From Halorubrum salinum (GTDB taxonomy: Archaea; Halobacteriota; Halobacteria; Halobacteriales; Haloferacaceae), in the NCBI RefSeq assembly GCF_024494575.1, contig NZ_JANHDO010000006.1, positions 91,298 through 155,297 of the forward strand: 64,000 nucleotides of DNA. The letters are read 5' to 3'. Position numbers and translations under genes: made by a program. Positions 43,802 through 52,081 of the stretch are shown piece by piece; within the stretch, counting starts at the first letter, position 1, and every line of letters starts with the position of its first letter. Under the pieces are notes generated by a model. That model was given only the letters and a program-made list of their open reading frames with translations. It was not told where the DNA came from and ran no database searches.

Positions 43802-45079
43802 ATGGCTGAGGAACCGTCCCAACTCTCTGACTTCGACGGCCGCTACGAGGATCCCGCCGACGATCCCCTCTTTGATTTTGATGAAGACGACCCCGACCGA
43901 GCCAACATTTTCGCTCGCAAGGAGCTGCTGAAGGTTGGCCACGTCCCTGAAAGCGGACGTATCGTCGGCCGAGATGGCGAGATCAAAGCCGTTGCTGCTG
44001 AACTCAGGCCAATCGTTCGTGGCGATCCGCCCAACAACGTGATTATTTACGGCAAAACGGGAACTGGGAAGTCACTCGTTGCCCGTCACGTTACCGAACG
44101 AGCCCGGCGAGCCGCGGAGTCGAACGGTGTGTCCGTCGGCACGGTCTACGTCGACTGCGCGCAGCATAACACACAGACACGCGTCGCGAGGACGGTGACT
44201 CGTTCACTCAACGAAACGGACGTGACTGACTTCGATATTCCGCGCGCAGGGATTGGCAGCGGTGAATACTACGACTATCTCTGGGAGATTCTGGATACTG
44301 CCTACGAGTCCGTCATCATCATCCTCGACGAGGTGGACCGACTCGATGACGACGATATTCTCATGCAGTTGTCGCGGGCCCGCGAATCGGGGAAAGCTGA
44401 TTGCCACTTGGGCGTCATCGCAGTCAGTAACAAGATCGAGTATCGCGACCAGCTGAACGAACGCGTCAAGTCCAGTCTTCGCGAGGAGGAGTTTGTCTTC
44501 CAACCCTACGACGCGAATCAACTGCGCGAGATTATGAAGCACCGACGGGACGCGTTCCACGATGGCGTTCTCTCGGATGATGTGATCCCGCTGACGGCGG
44601 CACTAGCCGCCCAAGAACACGGTGACGCCAGAAAGGCAATCGAAATCCTTCGTCACGCCGGCGAACTAGCCGAGCGAGAAAACGTCGAGACGGTCGTCGA
44701 GGAACACGTTCGCGATGCCCAGGAGTGGGCCGAAATCGATCGGTTCGAGGAGCTGCTACGCGGGTCGACGACCCAGGTCAAATTCATCCTCTATTCGCTC
44801 GCGCTGCTCACCGAAGAGAATCCGAACGAGGATGGATTCTCTACCAACCGGATTTACGAACGGTATCAGGCGACGACAGAGAAGGCTGACGCGAAGACTC
44901 TCAGCGAGCACCGCGTCTACGAACTGTTGAAAGAGCAGGCGTTCCTCGGTGTCGTTGAATCAACTCGGACTGGTGGTGGTCGGGGTGAAGGCAGTTATCT
45001 CGAGCACCGGCTGGTTCAGGATACCGGCATCGTGCTGAAATCTGTCCTCCGGGACAGCCGGCTGGAAGATCTAGCCTAG
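43802..45079 (+). CDS. orc: Orc1/Cdc6 replication initiator (origin-linked)
   Basis: 425 residues from the ATG at 43802; a TTG three bases earlier is in frame. AAA+ motifs: Walker A NNVIIYGKTGTGKSLVARHV, Walker B SVIIILDEVDRLDDDDI, sensor I GVIAVSNKIEYRDQ and sensor II HGDARKAIEILRHAGELA. The C-terminal winged helix (TQVKFILYSLALLTEENPNE) recognises origin repeats. Seven or more ORB elements lie immediately upstream and one degenerate copy at 45194-45214 downstream, so this protein most likely fires this origin and drives plasmid replication. Confidence 0.95.
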   Translation: MAEEPSQLSDFDGRYEDPADDPLFDFDEDDPDRANIFARKELLKVGHVPESGRIVGRDGEIKAVAAELRPIVRGDPPNNVIIYGKTGTGKSLVARHVTERARRAAESNGVSVGTVYVDCAQHNTQTRVARTVTRSLNETDVTDFDIPRAGIGSGEYYDYLWEILDTAYESVIIILDEVDRLDDDDILMQLSRARESGKADCHLGVIAVSNKIEYRDQLNERVKSSLREEEFVFQPYDANQLREIMKHRRDAFHDGVLSDDVIPLTAALAAQEHGDARKAIEILRHAGELAERENVETVVEEHVRDAQEWAEIDRFEELLRGSTTQVKFILYSLALLTEENPNEDGFSTNRIYERYQATTEKADAKTLSEHRVYELLKEQAFLGVVESTRTGGGRGEGSYLEHRLVQDTGIVLKSVLRDSRLEDLA

Positions 45080-45193
45080 CTCCCGTTTCGGTCGCTGACC
45101 ACACCCCTGATCACGAGTGTATCTCTCGACACGTCGGAAACGTAGAGTGGGTATCTTTGCCCCCAACTTTACCTGACCGGGCGGACTGGACCC

Positions 45194-45214
45194 ATTCACA
45201 CTCTGGGGGGTGTC
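45194..45214 (+). repeat. Degenerate ORB element downstream of orc gene
   Basis: ATTCACACTCTGGGGGGTGT keeps the CACTCTGG core and the G-run of the ORB family but lacks the ACGA in between. It suggests the initiator gene is bracketed by its binding sites. Confidence 0.45.
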
Positions 45215-45270
45215 ATCTGCTACGCACCTAATTGCGCTGACCCAAACAACCAGCTACGGTTCAATCCCCT

Positions 45271-45594
45271 CTATTCGTCGGGACTGACGGGACCTTTATA
45301 CTGAGAACGGACCTTCTCTCCTTCTCGCCACTGCCAGTAGTAGTAGCGATTGTCGTTGATCTCCTTGATCGTGATCGTTGCTTTAGCCGGGACGTCATCC
45401 GGCAGATCGTCTGGTCGCTCCTCGACCTCTTCTTGATCTGCCGACTCCTCGAGGCGGGCCTCTCGTTCCTTGTGCTCGGCGAGCGCTTCAGCGTACCTAG
45501 CAACGTCTCGGAGTTGCTCCGGATCCGACTCGTTGAGCGTCTTGACGATCTCTGTCGTTAGGTTCGCCGGTGGGGTCGGGGGTTCGTAGGACAT
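45271..45594 (-). CDS. Small acidic protein, unknown function
   Basis: 107 residues. The first half is helical (ANLTTEIVKTLNESDPEQLR, VARYAEALAEHKEREARLEE), the second half a basic/aromatic strand set (ATITIKEINDNRYYYWQWRE, GEKVRSQYKGPV). The YYYWQWREG...KSQY style resembles small plasmid-borne proteins of unknown function. It is divergent from the HTH gene, and a TTAACCAACA repeat lies between them. Confidence 0.6.
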   Translation of the reverse strand: MSYEPPTPPANLTTEIVKTLNESDPEQLRDVARYAEALAEHKEREARLEESADQEEVEERPDDLPDDVPAKATITIKEINDNRYYYWQWREGEKVRSQYKGPVSPDE

Positions 45595-45608
45595 CAGCTA
45601 CTCTCGTG

Positions 45609-45649
45609 TTAACCAACACGTCCTACGGATCCATAGTTTTGTTGGTTAA
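45609..45649. repeat. TTAACCAACA inverted repeat, copy 3
   Basis: Arms 45609-45618 and 45640-45649, perfect, spacer 21 bases, 15 bases upstream of the start of the minus-strand small gene. Position in a divergent promoter region suggests a regulator or recombinase site. Confidence 0.85.
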
Positions 45650-45701
45650 GACGATGGAGACGGCTCTCGTGCCTGCTGACTGTAACACTACTCGAAACTT
45701 C

Positions 45702-45710
45702 TTTATATAC
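45702..45710 (+). promoter_or_regulatory. TATA box of the AbiEi-like gene
   Basis: TTTATATAC lies 23-31 bases before the GTG at 45733, so transcription would begin at or next to that codon. This supports a leaderless GTG start. Confidence 0.5.
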
Positions 45711-45732
45711 AAGTTTCGTACTATGTTACACC

Positions 45733-46659
45733 GTGCTCCGGCGCATCGAACTCGAGGTCCTAGCCACGGTCGACCGTGGCGACACGATCTCCGAACTCGC
45801 GACGAAGCTCGACCACAGCGAGAGTTACCTCTCTCGTGCCGTCGCTGACCTCGTCGAGAAGGGACTCGTCTACACGGAACGCGACGGCCGCCGAAAACGA
45901 GTCATCCCGTCAGACGCTCGTGCCGTCGAGCTCTACCAGGACCTCGTCCGCCAGCACTCCCACATCGACTTCCCCGAGCTGCTGACCGGGAAGACACTCG
46001 AGGTGCTGTACTACCTCGACCAGCCGCGAACGGTCTCCGAGATTGCGGACCGGAGCGACAATTACCGCAACACGGTCAACCGCGTCCTCAAGCGGTTTCG
46101 CGACCGTGGTCTCGTCGGGACGGCCGACGGCCGCTACGAATTCAATGCCGACTTCGACCGCCTCCACGAGTTCGCCCGTGAACTCGCACACCATCTACAT
46201 CGCCACCGCCTCGAAGCCGTCGCCCCGAAGGGCACGATTCTCTGGGAGGACTACAACGAATTCCTCACCCAGACCGAAACGGAAATCGACGCGGAGGCGT
46301 TCCACGAAACCGGTCTCGCTCGATTCGCGGCCTTCGACCTCCAGTTCCTGCTCACCGGCCACCGCTACTACGTCTACTCCGAGGAGCTCGACGCAGTCTC
46401 GCCGGCGGAGCTGTGTTGTCACACGCTGTTAATCGACGACGGCAGCCGCCACCGCTCGTACTGTCTCCTCCTGCTCAGCCACGTCGACGTCGACGAGGCG
46501 GACCTCCGAGAGCAGGCGGCGAAGTATGGCCTCGAAGACGAAATCGACGCCTTGCTCCGTTACCTCGAGACGCACGGCGAGGTCGACGACGACCGGCTCC
46601 CGGAGTGGGACGAGTTCCAGGAGCTGGCGGCTGACTACGAGGTGCCACTACCACAATGA
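45733..46659 (+). CDS. Two-winged-helix protein, AbiEi-like antitoxin/regulator
   Basis: 308 residues starting at a leaderless GTG. Two winged-helix domains follow each other: TISELATKLDHSESYLSRAV (about 18-37) and PRTVSEIADRSDNYRNTVNR (about 98-117). The C-terminal half is less clear (LARFAAFDLQFLLTGHRYYV). It overlaps the nucleotidyltransferase gene by 4 bases (ATGA). A HTH protein coupled to an AbiEii-type nucleotidyltransferase is the layout of type IV toxin-antitoxin AbiE modules; here the HTH protein would repress the operon and neutralise the enzyme. Confidence 0.65.
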   Translation: MLRRIELEVLATVDRGDTISELATKLDHSESYLSRAVADLVEKGLVYTERDGRRKRVIPSDARAVELYQDLVRQHSHIDFPELLTGKTLEVLYYLDQPRTVSEIADRSDNYRNTVNRVLKRFRDRGLVGTADGRYEFNADFDRLHEFARELAHHLHRHRLEAVAPKGTILWEDYNEFLTQTETEIDAEAFHETGLARFAAFDLQFLLTGHRYYVYSEELDAVSPAELCCHTLLIDDGSRHRSYCLLLLSHVDVDEADLREQAAKYGLEDEIDALLRYLETHGEVDDDRLPEWDEFQELAADYEVPLPQ

Positions 46660-47459
46660 GACCAACATTCGGACGTGAGTACATCGAGAACGAATTCCAG
46701 CGAATCGGGGACGGGCTATCTGAACCGCTCACGGTCTACCTGATCGGTGGTGGCGCGATGTCGCTGCGCGACCTCAAAGGGGCGACGAAAGATATCGACC
46801 TGGTCGTCCCGGATGGCGACGCGTACGGTCAGCTGTGGGCCGTCCTGATGGACCTCGGGTATGCGGAGGTCCAGTCGCTGGATCCAGATTACCGGGCGCT
46901 CGGCGCGACGAGCTGCGTCGAGAACGACGACGGGTGTCGTCTCGACATCTTCAACCAGCAGGTCGCGAACAAGCTCGTGCTCACCGACGGGATGCAAGAG
47001 CGCAGCGAGCCGTTCCTCGACACGGATCGACTGACGGTCCGGCTGGTCAGCAACGAGGATATCTTCCTGTTCAAGGCAATCGCAGGCCGCGATGATGACA
47101 TCGAGGACATGAATATGCTCGTGCAGGCCGGCCTCGATTACGACGTCGTCCGGGCTGAACTCGAAGCCCAGATCGAACGCCTGGGGGACGATCAGTTTGC
47201 CACGTTCGCGAACGAAGCCCTGGTTGAACTCGAGGAGCGATACGGGGTGACCACGCCGATCGAGGGCCGCGTCCAAGAGCTCACGAACAGGTACTACCGG
47301 GGGCTCGAAGTCCTCCAGGAACTCGATGAACCGATGACGGTCGACGAACTGGCCGTCGAATTAGATCTGGATGTCGCTGACGTTGGCGAACGGATCGAGT
47401 ATCTCCAGAAGTTCGACCGAGTACGTCAAAATGGCAATACAGTAAGACCAGTAGAGTAG
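46656..47459 (+). CDS. Nucleotidyltransferase, AbiEii/MNT-like toxin candidate
   Basis: 267 residues. The nucleotidyltransferase motif is clear: VYLIGGGAMSLRDLKGATKD followed by IDLVVPDG, giving G-G-x-A-M...K-D-I-D-L. A later acidic CRLDIFNQQV can supply the third carboxylate. A C-terminal region from about 210 looks like another helix-turn-helix (MTVDELAVELDLDVADVGER). Together with the upstream HTH gene it forms an AbiE-like pair; AbiEii enzymes block growth during phage attack by transferring nucleotides. The four-base overlap indicates translational coupling. Confidence 0.75.
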   Translation: MRPTFGREYIENEFQRIGDGLSEPLTVYLIGGGAMSLRDLKGATKDIDLVVPDGDAYGQLWAVLMDLGYAEVQSLDPDYRALGATSCVENDDGCRLDIFNQQVANKLVLTDGMQERSEPFLDTDRLTVRLVSNEDIFLFKAIAGRDDDIEDMNMLVQAGLDYDVVRAELEAQIERLGDDQFATFANEALVELEERYGVTTPIEGRVQELTNRYYRGLEVLQELDEPMTVDELAVELDLDVADVGERIEYLQKFDRVRQNGNTVRPVE

Positions 47460-47596
47460 ATGAAAATAGCATCCTGAATCTGTTGAAAGCTGCGGAAGTG
47501 TCTATATGGACCAGTTTTACTTCCTTAAGACAGATCGTCTACAACCAACCGACCAACAGGGAAACGTGTATCAGGGATCCACAATATCTCCTGAGT

Positions 47597-49261
47597 ATGC
47601 CGTGTTCTGATTGCGGGTCTTTGCTCTGCCTATCTAAAACTGATTCAAATTCGTTATTTTGTCCGGAGTGTACGGGTTACCGTGTTGAATCTCAACCCGT
47701 TCTCGATGCGAAAATCAACTGGTATCTAAAAGATTTTTTAACTGAACAACGGATCGATCGTCTGCTTACTGAATACTCGAAACAGAGCTTAACATACAAA
47801 CTTCTACATCGGGTGAACTATATTAGCAACCAATTTTTCTCGCAAGCAGAAACGTCACTTCCAGCCGACGAATTCGGATATGTTGCGTACCTAATAAAGC
47901 GCATCTATGAAATAGATGATAGTAAATTTGGAGATAAAACACTTCCACAAGATTCTCCGGAACTTGACGAGACGCTCACCACCGTTCAAAAGTACTACAC
48001 TGAATTCGTATCCCGGCTAGAACGAGTCCAAAACGAGTTCACCGTGTGTATCCGGAATTCTGAGGAATTCACCGGTCGGATGCAGGATTTGCTAACAGAT
48101 TACGACCGGTATCAGTCTGAGTATGGATTATGTAATGATCGGTGTACGAACAGCGTCGGTGGAGTCGAAGACAGATATGAGGACTTCAGCTACGTGTACG
48201 ATAAAATCCGACAGACAGACGGTGTTGAGCCGGGTGATGCGGAGACACCGAGAGAATTCGCGGACGCCTGGTATCCAGTAATTCAGCAGCTTCGATTCAT
48301 TGCTGGCTCAGACGACCGTGTCGGCATGACGTACAAAACTAGATTCCCTGAAGGTGTCACTGTATTCGATATCCGGGAATTTCTGAATAAGCTAGATGAT
48401 CAGGTCCCGCTTGAACACATGGCGCATGCGCAATATAATAGCGCAGTAATCCCGCTCAGACCGAGAGTGGTAAATAAATGTGGACGGGAGGTGTTCGGAA
48501 AGCAGTGGAGTGAGGTGAAGGACTACGTTGTTGTATCTGAGGACAATCTCGAAGCGCATCCGTTCCTCTTCGAAATGTCGTTCGATCTTCCTCACCAAAC
48601 GATCCCGACGACAAACGTGTACTACCCAAGGCACTATGCACAGTTACTGAAATTCCAAGTTTTCCCGTTACTGCAAAACAATACCGATGAACCGAATGGA
48701 CACACCTTGCTATCGAATGTCGCAGGCGATAACGGGACGATTCGTGAACGAAATCTGTATGAGTTTCTAACCGAGCAGGGAATCGACTGCTATCACAGTG
48801 CTGAAATCACGTCCAAGAATCCGAACGAGATTGACTTACTATGCGTCATGGAGAACCGGATTATCTTTATTGAGGTAAAGTATCGTTTCCCACCTCTCCA
48901 AATTAACGAGGCAGACGGGATTACAGAGTTAAATCAGTATTTCAATCGTGTGATATTTAACGAAGTCCCGCCCGATTCCAACCGTGAAGGGAAAGGTCCG
49001 TTCCCTGAGAAAGTCCAATCGTGGCGCGAGCTGGAGGCTGGAGATACGTTTACTTCACAAGTTTCACGAGACGATACTGATCGGGACAAACAAACAATCT
49101 CAGATGGTTGGACTGATATGGACGTAGAAATGTTCGTTGTCTCGAATGTAGTTCCGTCCTTCATTACGAAACACGATGTACGATTCCTCACTGATTTCGA
49201 GTTTTATCAGTATATCAAATATAACGACGACAGTGTACTGTATTCTGTCCAAGAGAATTGA
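47597..49261 (+). CDS. Zinc-ribbon PD-(D/E)XK nuclease, defence-type orphan
   Basis: 554 residues from the ATG at 47597; non-ATG codons upstream (TTG at 47483) are possible but give residues out of character. The protein opens with a zinc ribbon (MPCSDCGSLLCLSKTDSNSL, then FCPECTGY). A long helical middle follows, and near residue 440 the nuclease core NPNEIDLLCVMENRIIFIEV ends in KYRF, matching D-x(n)-E-V-K. The gene is noticeably AT-richer than its neighbours. It follows the AbiE-like pair, so it fits a small defence cluster, but no partner methylase or helicase is present. Confidence 0.65.
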   Translation: MPCSDCGSLLCLSKTDSNSLFCPECTGYRVESQPVLDAKINWYLKDFLTEQRIDRLLTEYSKQSLTYKLLHRVNYISNQFFSQAETSLPADEFGYVAYLIKRIYEIDDSKFGDKTLPQDSPELDETLTTVQKYYTEFVSRLERVQNEFTVCIRNSEEFTGRMQDLLTDYDRYQSEYGLCNDRCTNSVGGVEDRYEDFSYVYDKIRQTDGVEPGDAETPREFADAWYPVIQQLRFIAGSDDRVGMTYKTRFPEGVTVFDIREFLNKLDDQVPLEHMAHAQYNSAVIPLRPRVVNKCGREVFGKQWSEVKDYVVVSEDNLEAHPFLFEMSFDLPHQTIPTTNVYYPRHYAQLLKFQVFPLLQNNTDEPNGHTLLSNVAGDNGTIRERNLYEFLTEQGIDCYHSAEITSKNPNEIDLLCVMENRIIFIEVKYRFPPLQINEADGITELNQYFNRVIFNEVPPDSNREGKGPFPEKVQSWRELEAGDTFTSQVSRDDTDRDKQTISDGWTDMDVEMFVVSNVVPSFITKHDVRFLTDFEFYQYIKYNDDSVLYSVQEN

Positions 49262-49270
49262 ACCGTCCAG

Positions 49271-50092
49271 CTACAGCTTAGATGGAAGGCGGCCGTCTGG
49301 TCGGGGTACACGGCCCCGTTTGATCTCGTGATCGACGCGACGCAGGTGCTTGCAGCCGCCCTCGGGTGAGCGCTGCTGCCAGTCGGGACAGGTACACGAT
49401 TCGTCGATGACGTCGACTTCGTACCGGTTCCCGGACGCAGACTGCACCTCGTAGCGGCCACCTTTCGAGAGGAGCGAGACGTCCATCGCTTCGGCGACAG
49501 CACGCTTCGTGCGGGGCTCGAGATCGTCCTGTGACTCTGCGTTCTCGTCGACGACCAGTCGGTCGCGAACGTCGCCCGTTCGACCCCCGTCCGGAGCGAC
49601 GGCTTCCGCAGGGCCACTGAGCCGCTCGTGGAGCAGTTCCTCCACCGGATGGCCTTCCGGCCACAGGAAGTGGACCTCGCGGCGCTCGCGATGGTCGTAG
49701 GAGCCGCACGCGGCTGCGCACCCAGTCCAGACGCGCCAGGCACCGAGCGCGGCCATCACGTCGACGATGTCGCGGGGAACCGTCTGGTGGTCGTCCGGGA
49801 AGAACACCCGGAAGCGGGTACACGCCTCCTGCGGCGGGATGGTCTCCCACCAGTCTTCGCTGGAGCCCCAGCTGTCGTACATCGCGTCGTCGCTCCCGTA
49901 GCCGACGGTCACGCCGTCGATCGGCGTCCAGTCTGCTGGGAGGTGGTCCGACTCGCCTTCGAGCACCCGGAGGACAGCGTATCGGAGGTACTCGTGGGCT
50001 TGGTTGTCTGTCGTTCGAGCGACCTGGTCATGCTGCTCGGCAACGTGCTCGGCTTCCTCGAGAACCGTCGTGAGATAGGGTTCAGTCATCAT
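49271..50092 (-). CDS. SWIM zinc-finger protein
   Basis: 273 residues from the double ATG at 50092/50089 (MMTEPYLTTVLEEAEHVAEQ). The longer frame upstream runs through the shared promoter element and is not believed. The C-terminus carries a SWIM finger: SGNRYEVDVIDESCTCPDWQ followed by SPEGGCKHLRRV, the C-x-C-x(n)-C-x-H pattern for DNA or protein binding. The N-terminal part (residues 30-190) is acidic with no known domain. It is one of eight genes preceded by the T-tract/GC-palindrome element. Confidence 0.8.
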   Translation of the reverse strand: MMTEPYLTTVLEEAEHVAEQHDQVARTTDNQAHEYLRYAVLRVLEGESDHLPADWTPIDGVTVGYGSDDAMYDSWGSSEDWWETIPPQEACTRFRVFFPDDHQTVPRDIVDVMAALGAWRVWTGCAAACGSYDHRERREVHFLWPEGHPVEELLHERLSGPAEAVAPDGGRTGDVRDRLVVDENAESQDDLEPRTKRAVAEAMDVSLLSKGGRYEVQSASGNRYEVDVIDESCTCPDWQQRSPEGGCKHLRRVDHEIKRGRVPRPDGRLPSKL

Positions 50093-50109
50093 TCGACGGA
50101 GATCTGAAT

Positions 50110-50141
50110 GCGCCTCCGGCCCTCGGCGGGCGCAGAAAAAC
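50110..50141 (-). promoter_or_regulatory. Plasmid-regulon promoter element, copy A (SWIM gene)
   Basis: Minus strand: GTTTTTCTGCGCCCGCCGAG then GGCCGGAGGCGC. A T-tract is followed by a GC-rich imperfect palindrome ending 18 bases before the start codon. CTTCCAGTTTCTGGAAG, a second palindrome, overlaps its upstream edge. Confidence 0.65.
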
Positions 50142-50260
50142 TTCCAGAAACTGGAAGCCAATGTTGACATAGAGAATTGATCTGGCTCACTTAGCCGTCT
50201 GGCTTGGTGCCTTTTGAAAACGAAATTTAATGTGCCACTAGTTACTACATAACACACAAG

Positions 50261-50638
50261 ATGATTCGGGGATTTATCGCGTTTGTGGCATCGCTGTTTA
50301 CTGAGGCTGTGAAGTTCGCAAAATGGCCATTTAACCCGACCAACGGCAGGGGACAGTACGTCACACCTTCAAACCGCCATTTCCTGACAGGGAAGGCGAA
50401 TTTCTTGGTGACGGTTGCGTACCGACTGGGTCAAGCAGGGGTGAATTTTGGAAAGGCGCTGGTATTTGATGTGTTGGCTCCACTAGTTGATGCGATAATT
50501 AGGATGGCGAGCGACCTCTACCATTCAAATCCAAATTATACTCGAATGGCACTTCGCGGGGGTTTCTCTGCAGTTCAAACGACTTTCGCGATAGGAGCTG
50601 CTGGTTTGATGCTACTCGTAGGACTGTTCCGCAAGTGA
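50261..50638 (+). CDS. Small membrane-associated protein, unknown
   Basis: 125 residues. An N-terminal hydrophobic segment (MIRGFIAFVASLFTEAVKFA) and a C-terminal one (TTFAIGAAGLMLLVGLF) flank a polar middle. AAATTTAATG about 30 bases upstream is a TATA-like box. No family recognised. It is the only plus-strand gene in this minus-strand block. Confidence 0.55.
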   Translation: MIRGFIAFVASLFTEAVKFAKWPFNPTNGRGQYVTPSNRHFLTGKANFLVTVAYRLGQAGVNFGKALVFDVLAPLVDAIIRMASDLYHSNPNYTRMALRGGFSAVQTTFAIGAAGLMLLVGLFRK

Positions 50639-50648
50639 AGCGCGAGGG

Positions 50649-51575
50649 TTACTCTTCGAGGACGTCGATGAGTTCCTCTGCCGTCCGACTGATCCGTCCG
50701 AGCCGCTTGCGAATGACCTCGGGATCGTCCGACTCCCACGCAGCGAGGTAGAACGCCGATCCGCTCGTGTCGAGCCCGCAGTACCGCCCGATGACGTACG
50801 CGACGGCTTCGGCCTCGACTTCGCGTTTCGACCGTTCGGTGTCGTCGTCGACGTCGAAGTGGAGCAGGGCGTGGGCGTACTCGTGAATCAGCGTCCGCGC
50901 GAGGTCGGCCTCATTCTCCCGATCACGCACCTCGACGAGCGGCTGGACGTCGACGAGGCTCAGCTGTTCGCAGATGCCCTTCGCCTCGCCGTGGGTCCAC
51001 TCCTCGGCTGGAACGATCTGCACCGTCACGCCGAGGTCGTCAGCGGCGACAGTCAACTGTTCGACGAGGTCGCCGGCGTCCCCGGTCGCTTCAGTGTCTA
51101 GGTCGGGAAGCGGCTCGCCTTCGGTCTGGGAGACGTCGAACACCGGCGCAGGCTTGAATCCGACCAGGCCCTCGGACCACTCCTCGGGCGGCGTCTCATC
51201 GTAGTCACAGTCGCTGTCCTCGTGGTAGCTCGGCGAATTCTCGCACTCCGGGCACTGCGTGGTGATGATCGGTGCCCAGATCCAGATGGCCGACTCACCC
51301 TCCTTGACGTGGCGGTCGAACTCCTCCTGCCACGTCCGGTAGCCCGCCACCCGGCTCGCCTCGGGACACTGCCGCTTGATGAGGAGCGTGTTCCGATACG
51401 AGTAGTCGTGGAAGCGACTCTGGACGTCCAGCCACTCTTGGAACTCCGCGCTGGCTTGCGCGTCGTCGACGCCGGCGACGAGCTCGTCGATCCACTGTTC
51501 GATGGTACTGTTCATCTCGTCTGATCGCGTGTCGGTCTGGTCGAAGGAGACCGACGAGTCTCTGGTCGTAGACAT
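50649..51575 (-). CDS. ArdC-like antirestriction protein (ssDNA-binding plus zincin)
   Basis: 308 residues from the ATG at 51575 (MSTTRDSSVSFDQTDT). The N-terminal region (about 30-100, WLDVQSRFHDYSYRNTLLIK then ASRVAGYRTWQEEFDRHVKE) is the ArdC-type ssDNA-binding domain. A Cys-x2-Cys insertion follows, and the C-terminal domain is a metalloprotease: TLIHEYAHALLHF with H-E-x-x-H and EVEAEAVAYVIGRYCG providing the third ligand. ArdC proteins protect incoming plasmid DNA from restriction during conjugation. Copy B of the shared promoter element lies upstream. Confidence 0.85.
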   Translation of the reverse strand: MSTTRDSSVSFDQTDTRSDEMNSTIEQWIDELVAGVDDAQASAEFQEWLDVQSRFHDYSYRNTLLIKRQCPEASRVAGYRTWQEEFDRHVKEGESAIWIWAPIITTQCPECENSPSYHEDSDCDYDETPPEEWSEGLVGFKPAPVFDVSQTEGEPLPDLDTEATGDAGDLVEQLTVAADDLGVTVQIVPAEEWTHGEAKGICEQLSLVDVQPLVEVRDRENEADLARTLIHEYAHALLHFDVDDDTERSKREVEAEAVAYVIGRYCGLDTSGSAFYLAAWESDDPEVIRKRLGRISRTAEELIDVLEE

Positions 51576-51620
51576 CGTGATCACCGAATCGAGTTCACGG
51601 CGACTGCGTCTGTTTAGACC

Positions 51621-51652
51621 GCGCCGCACCCCTCAGGGGCGTTCAAAAAACC
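51621..51652 (-). promoter_or_regulatory. Plasmid-regulon promoter element, copy B (ArdC-like gene)
   Basis: Minus strand: GGTTTTTTGAACGCCCCTGA then GGGGTGCGGCGC. The core CCCCTGAGGGG is a perfect palindrome, 55-60 bases before the start codon. Confidence 0.7.
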
Positions 51653-51662
51653 GCTCTGTCGG

Positions 51663-52010
51663 TCAGCGGAGCTCGTGGCGTTCGTCTACAAAGCCGACCG
51701 TGACGAGGTACTCGAGGAACTCGTCGAACCGCTCGACGTCACTGGGCGTGTCGGTCGCAAGGTGACGCGCCCACTCGATGGCCCACTGGAAGGCGGGATC
51801 CGTGCCGCCCTTGCCGTGTAGATACCACCACCGGGCCGCTTTGAGAACCACTATGGGATTCGTCGGCGGCTGCTCACCGGCGAGTCCACGGGTGATGGAC
51901 TCGATTTCGTCGGGGACATCGGCGGAATCGACCTCCCCTGATTGCGTGTTGTCGATATCGACCGGGATCTCGTCGACCGAGACGTTGTCGGGACTCTGTT
52001 GTTGACTCAC
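51663..52010 (-). CDS. Small acidic protein of the plasmid regulon
   Basis: 115 residues starting at GTG (MSQQQSPDNVSVDEIPVDID). Disordered acidic N-terminus, then a folded helical part (IVVLKAARWWYLHGKGGTDP, FQWAIEWARHLATDTPSDVE). Not recognised. Copy C of the shared promoter element ends about 30 bases upstream. Confidence 0.6.
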   Translation of the reverse strand: MSQQQSPDNVSVDEIPVDIDNTQSGEVDSADVPDEIESITRGLAGEQPPTNPIVVLKAARWWYLHGKGGTDPAFQWAIEWARHLATDTPSDVERFDEFLEYLVTVGFVDERHELR

Positions 52011-52040
52011 TGGAAGTCACCTCTGAGAGCTTTCGAAGGA

Positions 52041-52070
52041 GCCCTCGCCCTCTCTGGGGGCACGAAAAAC
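52041..52070 (-). promoter_or_regulatory. Plasmid-regulon promoter element, copy C
   Basis: Minus strand: GTTTTTCGTGCCCCCAGAGA then GGGCGAGGGC. Same T-tract, C-run, GAGA, G-run order as the other copies. Confidence 0.65.
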
Positions 52071-52081
52071 AGGTCGCGAAG

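Noticed and set aside
50093..50257. N-terminal extension of the SWIM protein
   Set aside because: The added codons are the translated promoter element and its upstream palindrome; the ATG pair at 50092/50089 fits the spacing seen at the other seven genes.
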